Assembly: GCA_001599815.1 (NCBI GenBank) | Contig: BCIA01000002.1 | Location: 1,433,831 to 1,497,830 of the forward strand | Reading direction: 5' to 3' | DNA length: 64,000 nt | Source of the DNA: Furcasterigmium furcatum | Taxonomy: Eukaryota; Ascomycota; Sordariomycetes; Glomerellales; Plectosphaerellaceae | Shown here: positions 56,171 through 64,000 of the stretch, one piece after another | Layout of the letters: each line of letters opens with the position of its first letter | Numbering within the stretch: the first letter of the stretch is position 1 | Translations under genes and position numbers: made by a program | The notes under the pieces: generated by a model | What the model saw: only the letters and a program-made list of their open reading frames with translations | Database searches by the model: none | What the model was told of the DNA's origin: nothing

Positions 56171-58019
56171 ATGAGGGCAATCTTGATCTACTGCCTCACC
56201 GCCCTCTCAGCCCTGCAGGGTGTGGCAGGTGATGCTGCTCCTCACCTCCTCGCGAGCCTCGACTATGGCGTCTTTCAGGGCGCCTACTCGGACGAGTTTA
56301 ACATATCATACTGGCAGAAAATCCCCTGGGCAGCACCGCCCGTCGGTGAGAATAGGTTCCGCGGGCCACAGCCACCGGCATCTCTGCTAGCAGATGAGCC
56401 GTACAACTCCAGCCAGACCTTCGACATGTGTCCCCAGAGAACGGTGCGTCTCACTTGAGTGCTGGCCCCTCGCGTGATCGGGTGTCTTGCTGGTCTGCTC
56501 CATGACTGACATACTGTCTCGTCTCAGGTCAACGGTTCGGAAGACTGCCTCTACCTCGGCCTGTACTCCCGGCCTTGGACCAAAGGACAACCCCTAAAGC
56601 CAGTCGTCGTGACCTTCTATGGCGGCGGCTTCGCTCAAGGCTCAGCGTCCTTTGTGCTACCGCCTCCCGGGTTTCCCTTCAGCGGCCAACCCCCGCCCTC
56701 CGACATGTTGTTCGCATATCCCACTCTCAACGTCTCGACAGCATCCGACATGGTCATCGTCTACGCAAACTACCGCACCAACGCCTTCGGGTTCCTGCCA
56801 GGTAAGGAAATCGCCGACGATCCGCTCTCGGACCTGAACCCCGGCCTCCTGGACCAGGAAGCCGTCCTCAAGTGGACGAAGAAGCACATTGCTCAGTTCG
56901 GCGGCAACCCTGACGACGTCGCCATCTGGGGCCAGTCCGCCGGCGGCGGCAGCGTGCTGGCGCAGACGATCGCGCGCGGCGGGACGCAGAGGCTCTTCAA
57001 CAGGGCCATGGCCAACAGCCCCTTCTGGCCCAAGACGTACAAGCACGACAGCCCGGCGGCGCAGGCCCAGTACGACGAGCTCGCCGCCCGCACGGGCTGC
57101 TCGGGGCCGGACAGCCTCGCGTGCCTGAAGCGCGCCGACGTGCAGAAGATCCGCGACGCGAGCCTCCAGATCATGGCGCTGAACAAGTACACCACGTCCT
57201 ATTTCGCGTGGGCGCCCGTCATCGACGGTGAGTTCCTGTGCGAGCCGCTCTCTAAGGCCACCGCGGCCGGCAGGGTCAACGCCAGGGCGGCGTTCGCCAT
57301 GCACAACACGCACGAGGGAGAGAGCTTCCTCCCGCCGGGCCTGCAGCGGCCGACGAACTCGGGCTCGCCGCCGTTCAACTCGAGCGAGGCGTCCTTTGAG
57401 CAGTGGCTCCGAGGCTTCCTCCCAGAACTCGGCGAGTGCGAGATCCAGGCCGTCAAGAGGCACTATCCGGCGCAGGGAACGACCGAGACCATTTCCTACG
57501 ACAGCACATGGGTCCGCGCGGGCCTCGTGTACCGGGATACCACCTTGTCGTGTCCGGCGTACTGGTTCGCCACTGCTGCGCCGGAGGGCGGATGGTTGGG
57601 CGAGTACTCGAAGACGCCGTCCTTGCACGCCAGCGATACTTATTGGGTATGTATTACAGCCCTGAGGGAGCCGAGAACATCCAAACTAACGTGCGCACAG
57701 TGGAACCGCATCAATTCTACGCAGCAGGCGGAGCCCCTTTACTACAAAGGCTACGCTGGTGAGTCTACCTATCTGCGTCTCCGCCTGGCGCAGGTTGTTC
57801 CCCTGCTAACATGTACCAGGCGCCATTGCATCGTTCCTCATGCGTGGGGATCCCAACACGCATAAGTTGACCCCCTCGGATGTGGCTGCGGTCCCGAGCA
57901 TAGCGCGCGACGGAGAGGAATGGGTCATCGACGATGAAGGCTTTGGCACGGCCAAGCTAGACCGCCTCGAGAAGAGGTGTGCTTTCTGGCGGAAGTTGTC
58001 GGACAAGATGCCCGTGTGA
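56171..58019 (+). CDS. Secreted type-B carboxylesterase
   Basis: Four exons, 56171-56443, 56528-57646, 57701-57758 and 57820-58019, encode 549 residues. A clear signal peptide (MRAILIYCLTALSALQGVAG) indicates export. EDCLYLGLYS, the oxyanion-loop YGGGFAQG and the nucleophile elbow GQSAGGGS (Ser about 227) identify the family. The acid is Glu about 354 (THEGESF) and the likely His is about 458 in LHASD, where most members have HGSD or HGxE. Several N-x-S/T sites suggest glycosylation. The C-terminal block FLMRGDPNTHK is typical. The substrate is unknown; it is distinct from the membrane-anchored esterase at 24.3 kb, which has a GLSAA elbow. Confidence 0.9.
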
Positions 58020-58168
58020 GAACCGCACATGCCCAGTGGTCTATGAAGCCTGTTTTCCAATGTGATCCCAGATGGTACAGCTCGAGTTGTGTACGGTCAG
58101 GTTTAGATCAAGGTAAGATTTAGAGTTGTTCCCAATCCTTTGATATGTCAGAAGCAATTCATTCACGT

Positions 58169-59236
58169 CTACCCGAAAAGTTTCACAAGCCCCTCGGTGC
58201 TGACGTTGCCGCCACTCAAGACAAGCCCCAAGTCCCAGCCAGCCTCACCTGCGTCCTTCTCTACCAGGTGCCTGAACTCCTCGTTATACAAGGCCACCGC
58301 CAGCGTGACGGCCGCCGCGGGCTCGACAACCACCTTGAGTCTCTCCAGGATCAGCCTGGTGGCTTCGAGGATCTCCTCCTCGGACACCGCAAACATGCCT
58401 GCAACTAGCCTTCGCTCGTAGATGACACTCCAAGGGATCTCGCCGACAACGCCAATTAATCCGTCTGCAATGGTGTTGGTGTTGACACTCGTGACCCTCT
58501 TACCCGCGAGGAACCCACGTCGACAGTCGTCGGCGCCCTCAAACTCAGGCTCGGCGCCAAAGACACGAATCGAGGTTCCTTCACAGCTAAGCGCAGTGCC
58601 TGCTAGTAGCCCCCCGCCGCTGCAGGGTGCGATAATAGCGTCGAGATTGCTGACCTGTTGTTGAAACTCCAAGCCGGCAGTGGCTTGTCCGAGAATGACA
58701 TCCGGGTGATTGAACGGTGGTACAAGACGAGCGCCCTTCTCTGCGACGATCCTGCCGGCCGTGGTCTCTCGCTCAAATCGCGGGCAGACGACGACGGTAG
58801 CCCCGTAGCTCTTGGTGGCTTCAATCTTGTTCGCCCGCGTGCTGTCGGGCATGACGATGTACGCCGGGATGCCGCTCTCTCTAGCAGCGAGCGCGAGCGC
58901 TTGGGCATGGTTCCCTGCACTGAATCCCACGACCCCTTTTTCCATGCCGCCGCCCTCAATGAAGGTGGGATCTTCTTTGAGCCTCTCAACGGCGTGGAAT
59001 GCGCCTCGGGCTTTGAAGGCCCCTATTCGCTGCAGGTTCTCGCACTTGAACCATAGCCGTATCACAGGTGTCGCAGGCTTCTGGCCCCTTGCTCCTTGGG
59101 CCCTGGGCGTCGACGCCATGGTGTTCAATGCCCGGCTTGTAAGCACCGGCGTGCGGTGGATAAGGTGCTTGATCAGATCATGGGCCTTGAGGGTGGATTC
59201 CCTGGTCAAGGGCAAGCATGTTGAAAGCTCTGCCAT
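58169..59236 (-). CDS. Threonine/serine dehydratase (serine-racemase-like)
   Basis: A single exon gives 355 residues from ATG 59236; the frame is open further upstream but without similarity. It is a fold type II PLP enzyme: the PLP lysine is K75 in IGAFKARGAF, preceded by FKCENLQR; VGFSAGNHAQALALAA (phosphate/asparagine loop) and the PLP-phosphate loop PCSGGGLLAG follow. With no C-terminal ACT-like regulatory domain, it is the short catabolic type, related to L-threonine/L-serine dehydratases and serine racemases (EC 4.3.1.17/19, 5.1.1.18). The reaction yields an enamine that becomes 2-oxobutanoate or pyruvate plus ammonia. It is divergent from a RidA-family gene 430 bp away, a natural partner. 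Confidence 0.9.
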   Translation of the reverse strand: MAELSTCLPLTRESTLKAHDLIKHLIHRTPVLTSRALNTMASTPRAQGARGQKPATPVIRLWFKCENLQRIGAFKARGAFHAVERLKEDPTFIEGGGMEKGVVGFSAGNHAQALALAARESGIPAYIVMPDSTRANKIEATKSYGATVVVCPRFERETTAGRIVAEKGARLVPPFNHPDVILGQATAGLEFQQQVSNLDAIIAPCSGGGLLAGTALSCEGTSIRVFGAEPEFEGADDCRRGFLAGKRVTSVNTNTIADGLIGVVGEIPWSVIYERRLVAGMFAVSEEEILEATRLILERLKVVVEPAAAVTLAVALYNEEFRHLVEKDAGEAGWDLGLVLSGGNVSTEGLVKLFG

Positions 59237-59666
59237 GGTGGACGATGGGGGTAATCGGGGTAAGCCAACACCCCTGGAGGGTCGGGTTTTGTGCGGCTGC
59301 TTCGGACTTGGAGTTGTTGGTGTAATGGGGAGTTTGTGGTCGCGGCGAGATTTCCTTTGGACGATCATCAAGGGCAATTGTCAGACTCAAGCCAATCAGC
59401 TGTGGCGGCTTCAGTGACCAGAGAATGGGATGGATTTCAAGATCGTGGAGTTGTGTACCCGCGGTCCGAGCAGTTCGGATCACCATTCCGAGGATCAAGC
59501 TCGACACGGCTCCGGATACGAGACCCCGCAAGAGAACTGATTCACCGGACTCTATGTGTAAAGCGCTTTAACCTCGACTGAATTCCAAAATCGCCTCACT
59601 TCGAGTCGTCATTTTACACACACCTACGATCAAGCTGGCAGCAGTCATCGGTCTGCTGCTCTCGTC
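59237..59666. other. Divergent promoter region of dehydratase and RidA-family genes
   Basis: 430 bp lie between the two start codons. No other feature is recognised. Confidence 0.6.
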
Positions 59667-60128
59667 ATGTCCGCCAATGGTGACCCCGTCTTTCTGCCTT
59701 CTGGCAGTCGAGGCCTCGCCAATTATCCCCACGCCCGCCTCGCCCCAGCCACTGGCGTTCGCACCTTGTACCTCTCTGGCGCAGCCTGCAGGCGTCAAGA
59801 CGGCACGTTCGCGGGCGTGACAGACAACGGGGACGGGACTCTGGACCTCGACATCCGAGGGCAAACAATAGCCACTCTCCACAACATCGAGGCTATCATC
59901 AAGCATGCCAGCGGTGGCCGGAGTGGACTCGAAAGCATTATCGACGCGACGGTGTTCCTTCCCGAGATCCAGACACATTACGCGGGCATGAACGGAGTGT
60001 GGAATGAATTTTTCCCAGACGCCAGCATCGCGCCGGCGAGGACGACCATCGGCGTTAAAGAGCTACCAAGTCCAAAGCTGATTGTCGAAATCAAATGCAC
60101 GGCGGTACTGCTGTTGACCGTGGAATAA
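59667..60128 (+). CDS. RidA/YjgF-family enamine/imine deaminase
   Basis: A single exon gives 153 residues, slightly longer than the 125-130 of typical RidA. Family marks are the SGAACRR strand, DIRGQTIATLHNIEAIIK, GMNGVWNEFFPD, the arginine in PARTTIGVKELP and the glutamate in VEIKCTA. RidA proteins hydrolyse the reactive enamine/imine intermediates released by PLP-dependent dehydratases (EC 3.5.99.10). The YPHARLA start, CRRQDGTFAGV and added loops make it closer to the 2-aminomuconate-deaminase-like branch, so the physiological substrate could be an aminomuconate. The divergent dehydratase gene favours the imine-clearing role. No targeting signal is seen. Confidence 0.85.
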   Translation: MSANGDPVFLPSGSRGLANYPHARLAPATGVRTLYLSGAACRRQDGTFAGVTDNGDGTLDLDIRGQTIATLHNIEAIIKHASGGRSGLESIIDATVFLPEIQTHYAGMNGVWNEFFPDASIAPARTTIGVKELPSPKLIVEIKCTAVLLLTVE

Positions 60129-60738
60129 GTAGCGGTCGGGGCAAGGACTTCATCCCTGAAATGCTTAACCGCGGAGGCGTTTCGGTTTGAATCGCGCTGG
60201 TACATGGCGAAAATCGACCTGTCACGTCAGGGCTGCCTGCGGAAACCAGCAGCCAAGAAGGGCTCGGGGTAGCTATAAAGAGAGGGGCGCCTCCCCCAGG
60301 GTTACCGGAGGGGCAGAGTTCAGCTTGTATTCCTACTAGACTTTTCGTTTAACTGCTGAAGTCTACGACTGCTGCCTTCAAGGACTCCTTCACTTGGGCC
60401 GTTATCCAGCGGTAGAGATGGATGCCAGACTGTCGGAAGGGAGCTGGTCATGGGAGGAAAACTTTGCTAACTGCATGTCTCTGCCAAAGCTGACTGCTAA
60501 TCCAGAATAGTGCATCATCTGGGAGCTTCACAGTAGAAGATACCTCAGTTCTGTGGCAAGCCGGTCAAAACCCATTCATGATCATGCTGGTGTTACCTTG
60601 TAGAACTTGTGAGAGTGGCGTCAAGCGTAATCGACCCTCGCAAAGTGGGTCATTTTGACGTGGACATGATGACGCTGAAGTATTCTTGGGCTCATTGATC
60701 TCGTACTGCCTAGATTTAGTACGGCTATCGAAGAGATC
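60129..60738. other. Convergent intergenic region
   Basis: It lies between the RidA-family (+) and permease (-) stop codons. A TATAAAG at 60274 has no gene downstream that I can support. Confidence 0.45.
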
Positions 60739-62604
60739 TTACTTCTTCAGCTTTCCCATCATCTTCCGCCAGAAGCTTTCCTTCCATGGCTGCTCCGCGG
60801 CAGTCTCCGCCTCCTGGTGCTCCCTGCGTCCTGTCTGGAGATCCATTTCGCTGGCAGTGACCCTCTTCGTTCGTTTCCAAAGCTTCCAGATGGCAGTGTT
60901 GATGGCGAAGATGGAAACGCCAAGATATTTGAGGATGAACTGATCAACCTTGAAATGCGGAATGAAGGCATCGTATCCGCTAAAGAGAATAACCATCAGG
61001 GACATGAAGAGTGCGTAGTACGATCCCCAGGGCTGCCCGAAAGCCGTGTAAGGGAGGTCCTTTGCCGAGATGCCCCGAGCCTTCAACGCTCGGCGGAAAG
61101 AGATGTGGGAGACCAAGATGGCCATCCAGTTGAGAACGGCGAAAATGGTGACGAGGCTAACGAGGTATTGGAATACGGTGCCGGCGGATTTGCTCGCATT
61201 CATGAAGCCAAGGCCAACGCAAAGGGACGATAGACCCACGGCGTACACTGGGTTGCCGTTGTCTGCAGTCTTGGCAAAGATCTTGGGCGCCTGGCTGTCA
61301 CGAGCAAGGCCATACAACGATCTGGAGGCGCAGTAGATGTCTGATAACAAACAGTCAGCGGCAAGGCATCAGTCCGAAGCCACAGTAGATACATACCCGT
61401 GCAGGCTGCGCTCAAGGTGAACACGAGGAGCGAAGCATTGATGAAATCGGGAAAGACCGCAACACCGGCCAGGCGAATAGCCACAACGAAGGGAGAGGCA
61501 TCTGGTCCTAGTATTAGCTCAAGTTTTGTTTTACCATGGGGCGAGGGAACGTACCAGCGCTGGTCGACTTCTTGGTCGCACCGATCAGCATGTCGTTGTC
61601 GCTGGGAACAGCCATACCAAGTACAATAACACCCAGAATATAGAAGACGGCGATTCTCCAGAACGTCTGCTTGACAGCCCTGGGAATGTTCTTCCTCGGG
61701 TTGGGGGTCTCGCCGAACGTCATACCCACGACCTCAGTGCCGGTAAACGCAAAGCAGGCCTGGCAAATACACGCCCAGACACCCAAGAACCTCCCGAGGT
61801 TTCCCTTCACAAGATATTCCTTGAACGCGCCAGGCTCGTCCCAATACCCGAAGCCGCTTCTCTTGTGGTTGGGGCCGCCACCGAGGGCCACGACGAGGCA
61901 GGAGATTATCATAGTAGCCATGATGAGGACCTTTGCGAGTCCGAGCCAGAACTCCGTCTCGCCGAGCTTAGCAACGTGTAGGAACTGTGACGGCGCCTAT
62001 CAGTATTGCCGACTTGCAGAATTCGCCTAGGGGCACCACTCACGTTGATGACGATGATGACGAGTCCGAACACTGCAACCCAGATGCCAACGTTCAGATC
62101 CGGCCTCCAGTATCGGATGACGAGACCTGCAGCCGTCAGGTTCGCGGGTGTCGCAATTATGTACTTAAAGAAGTAGTTCCAGCCGGTTGCAAAGCTGGAT
62201 TCAATCATGTTAGCACGACTACCACAAACAACAAATGTTGAGGACACCACGTACCCAAACGCGGGATCGACCATGCGGCTGGCGTAACCCCCAAAGCCCT
62301 TGTTCATGGGAAGAAAAGCAGCCATCTCTCCGAGGCCTGTCATCACGAAGAAGACGGCCGCGCCGACCATGAGGTAGGCGATAAGGAGACTGCCAGGGCC
62401 TCCCCTCGAAAGGGCAGTCCCTGAGCCAATAACAAGTCCAGTGCCGATTGCGCAGGCAATAGAGAACATGAACACCTGGCGGGGCTTGAACTCGCGCTTC
62501 AGCTCATTCTGCTCTCCGAGCTCTCCCTGCCTGGTGGACATTGCGTGCTCAAGGTCATTGTGGTCCAGCTTTTCGACCTCGACGAGCGCAGACGGCGTTG
62601 CCAT
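60739..62604 (-). CDS. Amino-acid permease (APC superfamily)
   Basis: Five exons, 62255-62604, 62044-62194, 61555-61984, 61397-61507 and 60739-61340, encode 547 residues. Introns are 46-60 bp. The protein has a hydrophilic N-terminus, twelve spans and the yeast amino-acid transporter (YAT, PF00324) pattern: FKPRQVFMFSIACAIGTGLVIGSG in span 1, GLGEMAAFLPMNKGFGGYASR, ATGWNYFFKYII, CFAFTGTEVVGMTFGE, and SRSLYGLARDSQAPKIF after span 8. Such carriers import amino acids with protons at the plasma membrane; specificity cannot be read here. Its place beside a dehydratase and a deaminase suggests that it feeds amino-acid breakdown. Confidence 0.92.
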
Positions 62605-64000
62605 CGTGGCGAGATTTTCGCTCGTTTGTTATCGGAAAAGTCTGATAGGGGAGTCAGATGAAAGGAATGGTAGAGTATAGACACCAAGGAGAGTCGGTTG
62701 GAAAGGAGGAGGCACATTCCTCAGCTCAGTGGTCTTGGATGTCTTATACTCATATCTCCGGCGATGCAAAGAACTCTGGTCCTTCTATCTGACCCCACGC
62801 GACAGCTGAATTCTGGGGGTTGTGGCTCCCTGACTTGTAATCCACGATCGGACGCGGTAGCCGAACAACATCGTGTTGATAAGACTTGGTTCCCCAAACC
62901 CCGCAATCTACCCCAGGTGCAGCCTGGATAATCATCCCTGATTCTGAAGAGGCGTAGCCACCGCCAGACAAGGGGTGTGTTGGGCGGCAATGACCGTGAT
63001 GCCATGGAAACTATGACTAAAGAAATGAAAGGAATGGTTTTCTGGAGGCCGCTGGCGCTCCTAATGTTCCCATGCCGTCGGGGGCTTAGATCCTCGGCAG
63101 CGCAGGCCGAAATCGCCCTTACATGACACTACCTATCCTCATGCGGATCTCTGAAGATCCACCTTCGGTGTCTATCCCCGACGTGGAACCTCAAACTTAT
63201 GACAACACGAACTGCCGGGTGTCGAGGCAGAACTCCTCAGACCACATGATTCATACATTAAGAGTGCAACCACCATACTCAACTCAGGCCCCGGCGCCGG
63301 CTTGCGAATTCCGGTGCTGAATTGGCAGGTTAGAGGCGGGCTGGTTGTTCGGAGTGGGCCATGAGGACCTACGATCCTCGGCTGTCATGGCCGAAGTCGA
63401 GATTTGCATGGGATGATCAAGTGGTTTAAGACATGGATTTTTCTCAACGTTTGTCCACCTGATAAGGGGCACAGCGGTTTGCGAGACACTGAAGAATTAA
63501 TAGTAGCAGCAGAGGAGGCCTTAGATGCGATTATGAGGCAGTCTGTGTGGCAGATCCGTTGGCATTAGAGCCTCTTCGCCGGGCTTGAAGATAGTTATAT
63601 CTCCCTATTACCATTCAAGAGTATAATAATGCTTTCGATGCAATAATACGGAGCGGTGTACGAGGAGACTACTAGGTAGACCCTTAGCTAAACCTAGGTG
63701 GTATGTAAGCTATATATCTCGGCTAGAGGAGATTCTCGGGGTAACCTGACGATTAGGGAAGAACCGCGGTTGGCTCATCCGCGAGGTAACTGGCAGGGCG
63801 AACGACACGGACACGTCCGAACATACCTACAGCAACAACCAGAGAATGGGCTAGAAATTTTATGTTGCAAAACACCCAAGACAAAGTGCAGAGCCACAGG
63901 CAACACAGGCAACACAGGAGGGATATAAAGTTCAGAAATCGGATCACTTTTCATTTTTATTTTTCCATGGCCGATTATACTCCAGGGCGGAGCGGAGGAT
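62605..64000. other. Right-hand intergenic end, A/T-rich from about 63.5 kb
   Basis: It is the permease promoter followed by 1.3 kb without a supportable gene. Bases about 63560-63720 are A/T-rich, with many TA steps and stop codons in every frame. A two-copy GGCAACACA unit occurs near 63899-63918. No transposon feature is recognised. Confidence 0.45.

Noticed and set aside
62605..64000. Possible transposon or RIP-mutated repeat at the right end
   Set aside because: A/T-richness alone; no terminal repeats, target-site duplication or transposase-like frame could be found.

Overview
The window is genomic DNA of a filamentous ascomycete (Pezizomycotina, most likely Sordariomycetes). The evidence is short introns of about 46-76 bp with GTRNGY donors and YAG acceptors, GC-rich third positions, and families typical of these fungi: Pth11-like rhodopsin-fold proteins, LaeA-like methyltransferases, DUF3176, DUF7580, Zn2Cys6 factors, Dal5-like MFS carriers and an NB-ARC/TPR protein. 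Species cannot be told from the sequence. I could support about 25 protein genes. No rRNA, convincing tRNA, intact transposon or CRISPR array was seen.

Layout. 0-7 kb: the 3' end of a polylysine-synthetase-like membrane protein whose two key catalytic residues are both replaced, a small single-span membrane protein with an open frame beyond its stop, and a rhodopsin-fold protein. 9-13 kb: a LaeA-like methyltransferase with a problematic splice junction and a DUF3176 membrane protein. 15-17 kb: a PHO-4 type phosphate symporter with a Pho4/NUC-1 type E-box and TATA box. 17.7-26.2 kb: D-amino-acid oxidase and threonine aldolase, divergently transcribed, then a Dal5-like carrier and a membrane-anchored carboxylesterase; CCGCGG palindromes cluster in this block. 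26.7-29.5 kb: an SDR flanked by a secreted cysteine-rich protein gene and a relic of its 3' end. 29.5-32.6 kb: gene-poor, with possible decayed coding pieces. 32.6-33.8 kb: an AsaB/CmcJ-type oxygenase.

33.9-41.1 kb holds a divergent pair that looks like a cell-autonomous recognition module: a DUF7580 protein facing a 1393-residue NLR-like protein (zinc fingers, NB-ARC, TPR). 41.3-49.5 kb: an ACT-domain protein, a Zn2Cys6 regulator, a large protein with four cysteine modules and a second MFS carrier. 51-55.2 kb: a divergent 4-aminobutyrate/beta-alanine aminotransferase and methylmalonate-semialdehyde dehydrogenase, which together can take beta-alanine to acetyl-CoA in mitochondria. 56-62.6 kb: a secreted carboxylesterase, a threonine/serine dehydratase divergent from a RidA-family deaminase (which can clear the reactive enamine/imine the dehydratase makes), and an amino-acid permease.

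Taken together, much of the right-hand two thirds serves uptake and breakdown of amino acids. The most unusual items are the NLR/DUF7580 pair, the catalytically altered synthetase-like protein, the possible stop-codon readthrough gene and the relic copy of the secreted protein gene. Exon limits were worked out by hand from frame, splice signals and family conservation, with no transcript data.
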